A stretch of 47,306 nucleotides of DNA from the NCBI GenBank assembly GCA_016291435.1, contig JAEEXH010000013.1, positions 1 through 47,306 of the forward strand, given 5' to 3'. Under the pieces are notes generated by a model. It was not told the origin of the DNA and made no database searches. It saw nothing but the letters and a program-made list of their open reading frames with translations. Shown piece after piece: positions 7,807 to 16,589 of this stretch; the stretch's first letter is position 1; every line of letters begins with the position of its first letter. This stretch comes from Oscillospiraceae bacterium. GTDB taxonomy: Bacteria > Bacillota > Clostridia > Oscillospirales > Ruminococcaceae. The position numbers and the translations under genes are program-made.

Positions 7807-8343
7807 ATGAAAAAAACTGCATCGCCGGCACGGCGCATGCTCCGGGTTCTCGGCAGCATTGCGCTGGTGCTCAGCCTGCTCATCTTCACATGGCTCATGA
7901 ACGGCGGCGCCGCTTACGGCTGGCTTCTGAATGCAGACCACTACGGCGCGCCCTTTGCCGCGTTCGGCGGCTGGACGATTGCCCTCGCGGCCGGCATGAC
8001 CGCCGCCGTGATTCTCTATTTCTGCAAGGCGGATCTCGTCGCCGCAATCCTCGGCGCCGTCTGCTATGTCCCGATGCTCGGCATTCTGCTGCGCGCCATG
8101 CAGATCGCTGAGACAAACGGCTGGAGCGGTGTGACGGAAAAGAGCTTCGGCGTCACCGCGGCTGCCGTCTGGCGGAATGCCTGTGTGCCGAATGCGGTCA
8201 CGCTCATCCTGCTGCTGCTGCTGACGCTGACGCGCTTTCTCTCCTATGACGCAGCCGTGAAGCGGCAGGCAAAGCGCGAGGCGAAGCGCGCAAAAGAGAA
8301 TGCACCCGCACCGAGCATTCTCGGCGACAAAAACCCCCGCTGA
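7807..8343 (+). CDS. Four-helix membrane protein, unknown function
   Basis: A 178-residue integral membrane protein with hydrophobic segments at about residues 13-32, 53-72, 76-97 and 125-146. The charged C-terminal tail is rich in Arg, Lys and Ala. I do not recognise the family. It lies between divergent spoIVB and co-directional spo0A, so a sporulation-stage role is possible but rests on position only. A short GAAAGG precedes the ATG. Confidence 0.65.
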   Translation: MKKTASPARRMLRVLGSIALVLSLLIFTWLMNGGAAYGWLLNADHYGAPFAAFGGWTIALAAGMTAAVILYFCKADLVAAILGAVCYVPMLGILLRAMQIAETNGWSGVTEKSFGVTAAAVWRNACVPNAVTLILLLLLTLTRFLSYDAAVKRQAKREAKRAKENAPAPSILGDKNPR

Positions 8344-8491
8344 CTCGACAATCGCCGACAGGATCCGTCCGATTTCTCTTTTTTTCTCTGCGCAAATGAT
8401 GCAAAATATACGCAGATGCGCATGTTTTACGGTTATCGCCGAAAAGCGTCATCTCCCGACAAAAAGACCTGTTCTTCGCCTTTCTTCGCTC

Positions 8492-8520
8492 TTGCTTTTC
8501 CGGTTTCTGCGTGATAAAAT
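8492..8520 (+). promoter_or_regulatory. Candidate spo0A promoter
   Basis: TTGCTT at 8492-8497, a 17-bp spacer and TAAAAT at 8515-8520, 30 bases before the spo0A start. The match to the vegetative consensus is moderate. Confidence 0.5.
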
Positions 8521-8549
8521 GGAAGCAGAAAGCAAAAGGAGGTAGAACC

Positions 8550-9305
8550 ATGCAAAAGCAAGTCAAGGTTCTGATCGGCGACGACACAGCGGAATACGGC
8601 GTGTCCTGCGCCAGTGTGCTTCGTGCACAGGGGATGTATGCATACACAAGACCGAAAAACGGCAACACCGTGCTGGAATCCATACGGAATGATACGCCGG
8701 ATGTTGTGGTCGTGGACGCGGCACTGCCGCATATGGATGCGATTGAGCTGATGAAGAAGGCGGGTGCCGGCGCAGGCAAGCGGCCTGCTTTCATCGTCAC
8801 CTCGTCTTATGACAACAGCTTTGTCGAGCAGCAGGTGATGGAGAACGGCGCGGCATATTTCATGCTCAAGCCCTTTGACCTCAAGGTGCTCGGCGAGCGC
8901 ATCGCCCTTCTGACGCAGAAGCAGCCGCTCAGTGCGATCACGACGCGGCAGGGGCAGGATCTTGCAATCACGATCACCGATATTATTCATCAGCTCGGCG
9001 TTCCGGCGCATATCAAGGGCTATCATTATCTGCGCTGCGCAATCCTCAGCGCCTATCGCGATCCTGCGCTGCTTGAGAGCGTCACGCGGCAGCTTTACCC
9101 CAGAGTCGCGGCGGAATTTTCGACGACACCCTCGCGGGTCGAGCGTGCGATCCGGCATGCCATTGAGATTGCCTGGGATCGCGGCAACCTCGACACGCTG
9201 AACGCATTTTTCGGCTATACCGTCAACACGAGCAAGGGCAAGCCGACAAATTCGGAGTTTATTGCGCTGATTACGGATAAGCTCCGCCTGCAAAATCAGC
9301 AGTAA
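8550..9305 (+). CDS. spo0A: Sporulation master regulator Spo0A
   Basis: A 251-residue response regulator that governs entry into sporulation. The receiver domain carries Asp11, Asp12, phospho-acceptor Asp56 in [10 protein letters not shown] and Lys107 in MLKPFD. The C-terminal DNA-binding domain has the near-invariant Spo0A signature: [30 protein letters not shown] and [11 protein letters not shown]. The ATG at 8550 follows AAAAGGAGG; the frame is open 13 codons earlier, but without a ribosome site. With SpoIVB this is strong evidence for a spore former. Confidence 0.97.
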   Translation: MQKQVKVLIGDDTAEYGVSCASVLRAQGMYAYTRPKNGNTVLESIRNDTPDVVVVDAALPHMDAIELMKKAGAGAGKRPAFIVTSSYDNSFVEQQVMENGAAYFMLKPFDLKVLGERIALLTQKQPLSAITTRQGQDLAITITDIIHQLGVPAHIKGYHYLRCAILSAYRDPALLESVTRQLYPRVAAEFSTTPSRVERAIRHAIEIAWDRGNLDTLNAFFGYTVNTSKGKPTNSEFIALITDKLRLQNQQ

Positions 9306-9367
9306 GCGGACACGCATGCGGGCGCGCCCCGCTGCATATAAAAAACATATCACAGGAGGAAACACAT

Positions 9368-9868
9368 ATGTCACTGATTCAGGTAGCACCCGAGGCATGG
9401 GTCGGCAACCCCTTTGAGGCGGTCGGCAAGGACTGGTTCCTGCTCACGGCAGGCACGAAGGAACAGGGCTTCAACACGATGACCTGCTCCTGGGGGCAGA
9501 TGGGCGTGCTCTGGAACAAGCCGAGCGTCACCTGCTATGTGCGGCATTCCCGCCACACCTTCGGCTTCATGGAGGCGCAGGATACCTTCACGCTCAGCTT
9601 CTTCGCGCAGACACAGCGCAAGGCACTCGCCTTCTGCGGGTCGCATTCCGGCAGGGATTGCGACAAAATTGCGGAGACCGGGCTGCATCCGGTCAAGATC
9701 GGCGGCGGCGTGAGCTTCGAGGAAGCAAAGATGGTCATGGTCTGCAAAAAGCAGTTCTCCGCAGACATCGACCCGAAGGCGCTGCCGCAGGAGATCGCCT
9801 CCGCCTTCTATGCGGGCGATGCGGCGCACAGGCTCTATATCGGAGAGATCCTCGGCATGTATATGTAA
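9368..9868 (+). CDS. Flavin reductase-like (FMN-binding) protein
   Basis: A 166-residue protein of the flavin reductase-like split-barrel group (RutF/DIM6 type), which binds FMN and often reduces flavin with NAD(P)H. Family features are the early NTMTCSWGQMGVLWNKPSVTCYVR strand region, RHTFGFMEAQDTFTLSF, and the central GSHSGRDCDK corresponding to the flavin phosphate region. The short length indicates a single domain. AGGAGG precedes the ATG and a terminator follows, so it is probably a one-gene unit. The physiological substrate is unknown. Confidence 0.82.
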   Translation: MSLIQVAPEAWVGNPFEAVGKDWFLLTAGTKEQGFNTMTCSWGQMGVLWNKPSVTCYVRHSRHTFGFMEAQDTFTLSFFAQTQRKALAFCGSHSGRDCDKIAETGLHPVKIGGGVSFEEAKMVMVCKKQFSADIDPKALPQEIASAFYAGDAAHRLYIGEILGMYM

Positions 9869-9873
9869 AAAAG

Positions 9874-9905
9874 AACGGCAGCCGGTTTGTTTCGGCTGCC
9901 GTTTT
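9874..9905. terminator. Bidirectional intrinsic terminator
   Basis: AACGGCAGCCG pairs perfectly with CGGCTGCCGTT (11 bp, 8-nt loop), with T-rich sequence after it and A-rich sequence before it. It serves the flavin reductase gene on the plus strand and the convergent lipoprotein gene on the minus strand. Confidence 0.85.
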
Positions 9906-9912
9906 GCTGTAA

Positions 9913-10956
9913 TTACCAGAGTGCATCCCAGGCTTCCTGCCCGTTGAAACTGATGGCGGCGTCTTCAAAATAGCTCCACATCTTCTCACCGTCCTCATAC
10001 ACGCTTTTATATTTCTCCTGAAACTCCGGCATCGGGATCGACGAAAATGAATCTACCGGGATATAGCCGTAGGTTCTGATCAGTGTATCGTTTTCATCGT
10101 ACACATTGATTCCCACCAGGCTGGTATCATTTTCTTTATACAGCATTTCCTCTCCGTTCGCTGTCCTTCCGGAAACTGTGCGCAGATAGCAGTAACCGTC
10201 TTCTGTGCAGAGATACATCCAGTATCCGCCGAGAATCTGCACTTTATTGCGCAGAAAACGATATTCTCCGTTCGGGAGGAGCTCGATCTGTTCCTGCTCA
10301 GGAAACGCACTGATCTCCGAATTGTCTTCCGCAAGCAGGATTGTGCTGAGCTGCAGCTTTTCAAACGGCACATGCGCCTGCTGATCCGCTATATACGCCT
10401 GCCGCTGCGCGATAAATGTATCGGGGTCTGCCACAAAGTTGTTCTCGCGCATCTCGCGCTCAAAATCCTCCTCCGGGATCGCGGTGAACGCTTTGACCTG
10501 TGTGTATTCAAAGGTTCCTTCGCCGTTTTCATCGGTCATGTAGAGCGAGGGGGTGCCGAGCAGATTATAGTATTTCAGCAGAATTGTCTCCGAGGGCGTT
10601 TTCACTGTGATCGTATTTGTGTCCGCATCATATGTGTAGGTATCAAGTTCCCCGGCTCTGGCATTCCGGAGGAAGATGCAGGTGCCGTCATCGCTGAATG
10701 CCCACTGATCCGTTACGGCGAGATGCACGCCGTCCTCTTTGGTGTCGAGCAGCTCCCAGTAGCCGTACAGCGGCGCGAGCACATCATCCGATGACGCGGC
10801 TGTCTCCGTTTTCGCGGGGGCATCGGTCTCCGGAGCAGCAGCTTCCGAGGCAGGCGGTGCGTCCGTCGATACGGGTTCCGGGGCAGAGCTCCCGCCGCAT
10901 CCGGTGAGCAGCACCGTGCCTGCAAGCAGGGCAGCGAGCATCAGAGTTCGTTTCAT
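9913..10956 (-). CDS. Predicted surface lipoprotein
   Basis: A 347-residue secreted protein with a lipoprotein signal. The charged start MKRT is followed by a hydrophobic run and the lipobox LTGC, with Cys20 as the predicted lipidated residue. A Ser/Pro/Ala/Thr-rich linker (residues about 22-58) precedes a Trp- and Tyr-rich domain of repeated beta-hairpin character. GYWELLDTK and DQWAFSDDGTC resemble lipocalin-like repeats; that comparison is tentative. AAGGAGG precedes the ATG and an excellent promoter lies just upstream. No partner gene is apparent. Confidence 0.8.
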   Translation of the reverse strand: MKRTLMLAALLAGTVLLTGCGGSSAPEPVSTDAPPASEAAAPETDAPAKTETAASSDDVLAPLYGYWELLDTKEDGVHLAVTDQWAFSDDGTCIFLRNARAGELDTYTYDADTNTITVKTPSETILLKYYNLLGTPSLYMTDENGEGTFEYTQVKAFTAIPEEDFEREMRENNFVADPDTFIAQRQAYIADQQAHVPFEKLQLSTILLAEDNSEISAFPEQEQIELLPNGEYRFLRNKVQILGGYWMYLCTEDGYCYLRTVSGRTANGEEMLYKENDTSLVGINVYDENDTLIRTYGYIPVDSFSSIPMPEFQEKYKSVYEDGEKMWSYFEDAAISFNGQEAWDALW

Positions 10957-10990
10957 GGTTTTTGACCTCCTTGCGTGTTAGGTTTTCTAT

Positions 10991-11019
10991 ATTATACCAT
11001 AAATCGGCAGAAATGTCAA
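10991..11019 (-). promoter_or_regulatory. Consensus promoter for the lipoprotein gene
   Basis: On the minus strand TTGACA, 17 bp and TATAAT, a perfect sigma-A consensus, 35 bases upstream of the gene. Confidence 0.9.
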
Positions 11020-11101
11020 CACCGATTGTGCAAGAAGCACAGAGCGTCCGAGGCGTATCGGCACAGGCTGCGGCGTTCCTGACCGAAATTTGCAGAATCA
11101 G

Positions 11102-11130
11102 TTGCATTCCGGCGAAAAAAGCAGTATAAT
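11102..11130 (+). promoter_or_regulatory. Promoter of the recD2 operon
   Basis: TTGCAT at 11102-11107, 17 bp, TATAAT at 11125-11130, divergent from the lipoprotein promoter. Confidence 0.8.
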
Positions 11131-11167
11131 AGAAGTGTATGCCATGAAATGAGAAAGGAGGGATCCC

Positions 11168-13417
11168 ATGCCGCAGCAAAATCCTGTGCATTCCCTGCGC
11201 GGCACCGTCGATGAGGTGCTGTTCTTCAACGAGAATACCGGGTATGTCGTCGCCGACCTGGAGACCGAGGACATGATGGTCACGGTCGTCGGTGAGCTCG
11301 GGCAGATCGAAGAGGGTGAGGAGCTGGAGCTGACCGGCAGCTTTGTCATGCACCCGCGCTTCGGTGAACAGTTCCGGGCGGAGAGCTGCGTGCGGGCACT
11401 TCCTTCCTCTGTTGTCAATATCGAGCGCTATCTCGCAAGCGGCGTCATCCGCGGGATCGGCAAGGCGCTTGCCAAGCGGATCGTCGCGGAGTTCGGCGAA
11501 TTCACCTTGCAGGTGATCGAGAAAGAGCCGGAGAAGCTCCTGCGGATCAAGGGCATCTCGCCGCAGAAATGCGAGGAGATCGGCGCCGCTGCACAGGAGA
11601 TCTTCGGGCTGCGTGCGCTGATGGGCAAGCTCGCGGAGTTCGGCGTGCCGGCATCGGTCGCGATGCGTGCCTACCGGCGGTACGGCGTCGCGGCATGGGA
11701 GCTCATCCGTGAGAATCCCTACCGGCTCTGCGGCGCGGGCATGGAGCTGGAATTCCGCAAGGCGGAGCAGATCGCCGGGAAACTCGGTCTCCCGAAAAAT
11801 GCCCCGCAGCGGCTTGCGGCGGGCTTCCGCTGGGTCATGGAAAACGCTGCGCTGGAGGGGCATACCTGCCTGCCGTTTGCGGAATTCCTGCATATCTGCA
11901 ATCAGGTGCTCGGCGTGAGCGAGACCGACATTCTGAAGGTTTATCAGACGGCGCTTGAGGAGCAGCTTCTGTTTTCTTACCCCGTTGAGGGCAAGGAATA
12001 TGTGTATCTTGAAGAATATTACCGTGCGGAGGATTTCATCGCGGGGCGCATCGCGGCAATGCTCGCCTTTTCGCCCCCCGAGGATTTCGACTGCACGAAT
12101 GCCATCCGGCGCGAGGAAGCAGAGACCGGCACGACCTATGCAGAGCGTCAGAAGCAGGCGATTGCCTGCGCCTTCTCCCGCGGCATCATGGTGCTGACGG
12201 GCGGCCCCGGCACCGGCAAAACGACAACGCTCAATGCGGTCATCCATCTCTGCAAGCAGGCGGGCAGCACCGTTCTGCTCGCGGCGCCGACCGGCAGAGC
12301 CGCCAAGCGCATGACCGAGCTCACGGGCTGCGAGGCAAAGACCGTCCACCGCCTGCTCGGCACCGATTACGATGAGGACGGCCGCCTCACCTTCCAGCAC
12401 AATGAGCAGAATCCCCTGCGTGCGGATGTCGTGATCATCGACGAGGTTTCGATGGTCGATACGCTGCTTTTCGAGGGACTGCTCCGCGCCCTGCGGCTCT
12501 CCTGCCGCGTGGTGCTCGTCGGCGACGAGGACCAGCTCCCGTCTGTCGGCGCAGGACAGATCCTGCACACGCTGATCCGATCGGAGCGCCTGCCCGTTGT
12601 GCAGCTGACGGAGATCTTCCGGCAGGCGCAGGAAAGCTGCATCGTGCGCAGCGCCCATGCGATCGTGAACGGAGAGATGCCCGATCTCTCGGAGAAAACC
12701 GGCGATTTCTTCTTCTTCGACCGCCGCGATGCACAGCAGGCGGCAGAGCTCCTGCGCGATTTATACAGCCGCCGTCTCCCCGCTGCCTATCACTTCGATC
12801 CTGTCAATGATATTCAGGTGATTTCGCCGACCAGAAAGGGCATTGTCGGCATCACCGAGCTGAACCGCATGTTACAGGAAACTGTCAATCCGCCGGAATA
12901 CGGCAAGCCCGTTCTCAAGAATCTGCTCTACACCTTCCGCGCAGGCGACAAGGTCATGCAGATCCAGAATCAGTATGAGATGGAGTGGACACGCGACGGC
13001 GAACGCGGCGCGGGCATCTTTAACGGCGATATGGGCACGGTGGTCTCCGTTGACCGCGCACGGAAAACAATGCGCGTCGATTTCGACGGACGCACGGTGA
13101 CCTATCAGGAGGCACAGCTTGACCAGCTTGAGCTCGCCTATGCGGTCACGGTACATAAAAGCCAGGGCAGCGAGTTTGAGGCGGTGATTCTGGTGCTCCC
13201 CGAGGGCAACGACCGCCTCAGCTACCGCAGTCTATTATACACGGCAGTGACGCGCGCGAAAAAGCTGCTCATCATCATCGGCTCGCCCGCAAAGGTGCGT
13301 CTGATGGTGCAGAATCACGAGCGCACGCTCCGCTTCACATGTCTCCGCGAGATGATCCGCGCAAATCTCCCGGAGAAGACGCCGATGCTCCCGGGCGCGG
13401 AGGAGGATGCAACATGA
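11168..13417 (+). CDS. recD2: RecD2-type ATP-dependent DNA helicase
   Basis: A 749-residue SF1B 5'-3' helicase of the RecD2/TraA group, acting in DNA repair without RecBC. The N-terminal OB-like region and a helix-hairpin-helix segment (GVIRGIGKALAKRI and LRIKGISPQKCEEIG) precede the motor. Motor motifs are Walker A GGPGTGKTTTLNA (from about residue 343), Walker B VIIDEVSMVD, motif III VGDEDQLPSVGAGQIL, the TVHKSQGSEF region and motif VI LLYTAVTRAKK. GAAAGGAGG precedes the ATG. Its stop overlaps the next gene by four bases, heading an apparent operon through mreB. Confidence 0.93.
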   Translation: MPQQNPVHSLRGTVDEVLFFNENTGYVVADLETEDMMVTVVGELGQIEEGEELELTGSFVMHPRFGEQFRAESCVRALPSSVVNIERYLASGVIRGIGKALAKRIVAEFGEFTLQVIEKEPEKLLRIKGISPQKCEEIGAAAQEIFGLRALMGKLAEFGVPASVAMRAYRRYGVAAWELIRENPYRLCGAGMELEFRKAEQIAGKLGLPKNAPQRLAAGFRWVMENAALEGHTCLPFAEFLHICNQVLGVSETDILKVYQTALEEQLLFSYPVEGKEYVYLEEYYRAEDFIAGRIAAMLAFSPPEDFDCTNAIRREEAETGTTYAERQKQAIACAFSRGIMVLTGGPGTGKTTTLNAVIHLCKQAGSTVLLAAPTGRAAKRMTELTGCEAKTVHRLLGTDYDEDGRLTFQHNEQNPLRADVVIIDEVSMVDTLLFEGLLRALRLSCRVVLVGDEDQLPSVGAGQILHTLIRSERLPVVQLTEIFRQAQESCIVRSAHAIVNGEMPDLSEKTGDFFFFDRRDAQQAAELLRDLYSRRLPAAYHFDPVNDIQVISPTRKGIVGITELNRMLQETVNPPEYGKPVLKNLLYTFRAGDKVMQIQNQYEMEWTRDGERGAGIFNGDMGTVVSVDRARKTMRVDFDGRTVTYQEAQLDQLELAYAVTVHKSQGSEFEAVILVLPEGNDRLSYRSLLYTAVTRAKKLLIIIGSPAKVRLMVQNHERTLRFTCLREMIRANLPEKTPMLPGAEEDAT

Positions 13418-14103
13418 CCGCAGAGGAGATCCGCGGGGCGCTCTTTGCGATGCGCGATGCAGAATATGCCGCCTTTCAGGCAAAGCTCCTGCCGACGCGC
13501 ACCCCCGAAACACTCATCGGCGTGCGGACGCCCGCACTCCGTAAGCTCGCAAAATCGCTCAGCAAGGAGGATCACAGCGCATTTCTGCATATGCTCCCGC
13601 ATACTTATTTTGACGAGGATCAGCTGCATGCATTCCTTGTCTCGGAGCTGCGGGATTTTGACACATGCCTTGCGGAGACCGAGCGCTTTTTGCCCTATAT
13701 CGACAACTGGGCGACCTGCGATCAGTTTTCGCCGAAGGTCTTTGCAAAGCACACAGACGATCTTCTGCCGGAAATCCGCCGCTGGCTGCAATCGCCGCAC
13801 ACCTATACCGTGCGCTTTGCCGCCGGGATGCTGATGCGGTATTTTCTCGATGACCGCTTTCAGCCGGAATACGCGGAATGGGTCGCGGCGCTCCGCTCGG
13901 AGGAATACTATGTGCAGATGATGCAGGCGTGGTATTTCGCGACGGCGCTCGCAAAGCAATATGACGCGGTGATCGGGTATCTCACGGGATGCCGCCTGCC
14001 GCTCCCGGTACACAACAAGACGATTCAGAAGGCGGTCGAGAGCTTCCGCATCACGCCGGAGCAGAAGGCGTATCTGCGGACGCTCCGGCGCAGAGAGGAA
14101 TAA
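13414..14103 (+). CDS. AlkD-like DNA alkylation repair protein
   Basis: A 229-residue all-helical HEAT-repeat protein of the AlkD-type DNA glycosylase group, which removes alkylated purines. Supporting motifs are IGVRTPALRKLAK near the N-terminus, DNWATCDQFSPKVF, the VRFAAGMLMRYFL helix and YYVQMMQAWYFATAL. The ATG at 13414 overlaps the recD2 stop (ATGA) and follows GGAGGAGG. Coupling to a repair helicase fits a DNA-repair role. Which lesions it acts on cannot be read from the sequence. Confidence 0.88.
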   Translation: MTAEEIRGALFAMRDAEYAAFQAKLLPTRTPETLIGVRTPALRKLAKSLSKEDHSAFLHMLPHTYFDEDQLHAFLVSELRDFDTCLAETERFLPYIDNWATCDQFSPKVFAKHTDDLLPEIRRWLQSPHTYTVRFAAGMLMRYFLDDRFQPEYAEWVAALRSEEYYVQMMQAWYFATALAKQYDAVIGYLTGCRLPLPVHNKTIQKAVESFRITPEQKAYLRTLRRREE

Positions 14104-14107
14104 GGCA

Positions 14108-14809
14108 ATGCCCGTGAGAAATATGCAGCGGCTCCGCCTGAGGCTGCTCGATCTGCTCTATCCGAACCGCTGTGACTGCTGCGGTGTGCGGATCCCTTAT
14201 GATGCGCTGATCTGCGAAGGCTGCATCACAGCGCTGGATGCACTGCGCGTCAGAAATGACGCATGGGAAAAGACGCACAGGGATGCGGAGATCCCCTGGG
14301 ACGGGAGCGCGGCGGCATTTGCGTATCAGGGCATCGCAAGACGCGGCGTGCTCGCAATGAAGGACGGATACCGCGGCTTCGGGCGGTACGCGGCAAAGGT
14401 GCTCGCCGATGCGGTGCGGGAAATGACAGACCCCGCGTCGCTTTCCTGCGTGACATGGGTGCCCGTGACAAAGGCGCGCCGCCGCACACAGGGCTATGCA
14501 CACGCGGAGCTGCTCGGGAAATCGCTTGCAGAAGCGCTCGGGATCCCCGCACGCGGCGATCTGCTGACCGAGCACGGCGGTGCGCTCCGGCAGCACGATC
14601 TCCCCGCAGAGGACCGCACGGTCTACGCAAGGCTGCGCTTTCAGCACACGGGCGCCGATCTCAGCGGACAGCATGTGCTGCTTGTGGATGACATCTTAAC
14701 GACCGGCAGCACGCTGCGCAAATGCACGGCGCTGCTGCGGGAGATGGGCGCAGAGCGGGTCTATGCGGCGGTTGCGGCATATCGTCTGCGCGGGGAAACA
14801 GAACCGTAA
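14108..14809 (+). CDS. ComF-type phosphoribosyltransferase-like protein
   Basis: A 233-residue ComF family protein. In naturally competent bacteria ComF assists uptake of transforming DNA. An N-terminal four-cysteine zinc knuckle (CDCC and CEGC) precedes a phosphoribosyltransferase fold. That fold contains the ComF motif VPVTKARRRTQGYAHAELLGK and the PRPP-binding loop LLVDDILTTGSTLRKC. It starts four bases after the AlkD-like gene. No other competence gene is nearby. The family call is secure, but the function in this organism is inferred. Confidence 0.9.
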   Translation: MPVRNMQRLRLRLLDLLYPNRCDCCGVRIPYDALICEGCITALDALRVRNDAWEKTHRDAEIPWDGSAAAFAYQGIARRGVLAMKDGYRGFGRYAAKVLADAVREMTDPASLSCVTWVPVTKARRRTQGYAHAELLGKSLAEALGIPARGDLLTEHGGALRQHDLPAEDRTVYARLRFQHTGADLSGQHVLLVDDILTTGSTLRKCTALLREMGAERVYAAVAAYRLRGETEP

Positions 14810-14819
14810 AAGGAGATAT

Positions 14820-15317
14820 ATGCAGAACACTGAACTGAAATTCCGCGCGGCGTCGGCAGCCGATATACCGGCAGTCTGCCGCCTGCGCATCGCATATCTG
14901 ACAGAGGATGTCGGAGAAATGACCCCGGAGATGCAGGCGCAGGTCGCCGCGCAGCTTCCGGAGTATTTTGCAGCGCATCTCGGGCGCGACTGCTTTGTGA
15001 ACATCGCAGAAACGGGCACGGGCGAAGCAGTCGGCTGCGTGATCCTTGTCTGCACGGAAAAGCCCGCAAATCCGTTCTTCCCGCACGGAAAGAGCGGCAC
15101 GGTCTACGGCGTCTACACAGTCCCGGAATACCGCGGGCAGGGCATCGCGACCGCACTCATGAAGCGGCTCATTGCAGACGGGGAAGCCGCAGGGCTTGAC
15201 CGCATTGTGCTCAGCGCCTCGGAAATGGGCAGACCGATTTACGAAAAGCTCGGCTTTCAGCCCGCGCATTCCAAATACACCGAAATGGAACTGATCTCCC
15301 GCAAAGGAAAGGAATAA
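14820..15317 (+). CDS. GNAT family N-acetyltransferase
   Basis: A 165-residue acetyltransferase of the GNAT fold. The acetyl-CoA pyrophosphate-binding motif appears as VPEYRGQGIATALMKRLI (the R/Q-x-x-G-x-G/A signature). The C-terminal VLSASEMGRPIYEKLGFQ is the usual last strand and helix. AAAAGGAG precedes the ATG at 14820. The substrate is unknown. It is embedded in the recD2-mreB operon. Confidence 0.9.
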   Translation: MQNTELKFRAASAADIPAVCRLRIAYLTEDVGEMTPEMQAQVAAQLPEYFAAHLGRDCFVNIAETGTGEAVGCVILVCTEKPANPFFPHGKSGTVYGVYTVPEYRGQGIATALMKRLIADGEAAGLDRIVLSASEMGRPIYEKLGFQPAHSKYTEMELISRKGKE

Positions 15318-15320
15318 AAC

Positions 15321-16334
15321 ATGGATATCGGCATTGATCTCGGAACGGCAAATATCATCATCACAAAAAACAGCCGCGGCGTTGTGCTCAATGAGCCCTC
15401 CGTCATCGCCTTCAACAAGCGGACGGAGCGCGTGGTCGCAGTCGGCACGGAAGCCTATAAAATGGAGGGCAGAGCCCCCTCGCATATCGCGGTCGTGCAC
15501 CCTTTGCAGGACGGCGTGATCTCCGATGATGTGCTCACGCAGGCGCTCATCCGCGAGTTCATTTTCGCGACGGCAGGGCATCCGATTGTGAAGCCGCGCA
15601 TTATTATCTGTGTGCCCTCGCTCATCACAGAGGTCGAGAAGCGCGCAATTCTCGACGCGGCGCAGAGCACCGGCTCGCGCAGGGTGCATCTCATTCAGGA
15701 GCCGCTTGCTGCGCTGATCGGCGCGGGCATCACGATCAACAAGCCCGTCGGCAATATGGTCGTGGACATCGGCGGCGGTACAACGGATGTTGCAGTCGTC
15801 TCGATGAACGGCATCGTCACGGCGCGTTCGATCAAGGTTGCGGGCAATCAGTTCGATCAGTCGATCATCCGCTATGTGCAGAATAAATATCAGATCCTGC
15901 TCGGCAAGAAGACCGCGGAGAATGTGAAGAAATCGCTCTGCAATCTCTATGATCCCGCAGAAGGCGTGATCGCATCGGTGAAGGGGCGGAGCATTCCGCG
16001 CGGCGTGCCGGAGCAGTGTGATCTGAGCGAGACAGAGCTCTATGAGGCACTGGAAGATGACATCACAGCGATTATCGAGATGATCCGCCGGACGCTCGAG
16101 GAGACCCCGCCGGAGCTGGTGGGCGACATCTGCCAGAACGGCATTCTGCTGACGGGCGGCGGCGCGCTGCTCGGCGGACTGGAGCCGTTCCTCTCGCGGC
16201 AGCTCGGCGTGAAGTGCCGCAGGGCGGAGGATCCGCTGACCTGTGTCGCGCTCGGCACGGCGGCGGCATTTAAGCGCAAGGATGTGCTGCTCGACGGCTT
16301 CGAGCGCATCGACGGCTACCAGCAGGAGCGCTGA
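15321..16334 (+). CDS. mreB: Rod-shape protein MreB/Mbl
   Basis: A 337-residue bacterial actin that organises cell-wall synthesis along the cell cylinder. Actin-fold nucleotide motifs are present: phosphate 1 IGIDLGTANI, phosphate 2 VVDIGGGTTDVAVVS, the GAGITINKPVGN junction and LLTGGGALLGGLEPFL (adenosine motif). It begins three bases after the acetyltransferase stop. Neither mreC nor mreD follows. The gene ends in the second copy of the dispersed repeat. Confidence 0.93.
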   Translation: MDIGIDLGTANIIITKNSRGVVLNEPSVIAFNKRTERVVAVGTEAYKMEGRAPSHIAVVHPLQDGVISDDVLTQALIREFIFATAGHPIVKPRIIICVPSLITEVEKRAILDAAQSTGSRRVHLIQEPLAALIGAGITINKPVGNMVVDIGGGTTDVAVVSMNGIVTARSIKVAGNQFDQSIIRYVQNKYQILLGKKTAENVKKSLCNLYDPAEGVIASVKGRSIPRGVPEQCDLSETELYEALEDDITAIIEMIRRTLEETPPELVGDICQNGILLTGGGALLGGLEPFLSRQLGVKCRRAEDPLTCVALGTAAAFKRKDVLLDGFERIDGYQQER

Positions 16335-16346
16335 GCGGGGAGCGTG

Positions 16347-16545
16347 GGAGAAGTGCCTTCGGCGGATTTATATTGGGGCGCTGCCCCAAACCCCGCCGGG
16401 GGCAGCGGCCCCCGGACCCCATTGCAAAATCCCCCCGTGGGGGCGGGGGGATTTTGAGACAGGGGAGTCTGAGGGGATCGCGCTATCCCCTCAGCGGGGG
16501 TGTGGGGGGTGAGCCCCCGCATAGAACCGTCGAAAGTGCTTCCCG
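16347..16545. repeat. Dispersed multi-hairpin repeat, copy 2
   Basis: Almost identical in order and content to copy 1: GGAGAAGTGCC, the GGGGCGCTGCCCC hairpin, the CCGGGGGCAGCGGCCCCCGG stem, the CCCCC..GGGGG stem, GAGGGGAT..ATCCCCTC and finally the ATAGAACC.TCGAAAGTGC end. It fills the whole mreB-mutL interval except the mutL ribosome site. Its stacked hairpins could also serve as a transcription barrier. Confidence 0.88.
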
Positions 16546-16589
16546 CGCATCCCGGCACAGCACACGCAGAAAAAAACAGGAGGAAGTAC

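Noticed and set aside
8344..8462. 0A-box-like sites (CTCGACAA at 8344, TCGCCGAA at 8436, CCCGACAA at 8455) upstream of spo0A
   Set aside because: One or two mismatches each; such matches are expected by chance about this often in 200 bases. Autoregulation remains possible but is not supported.
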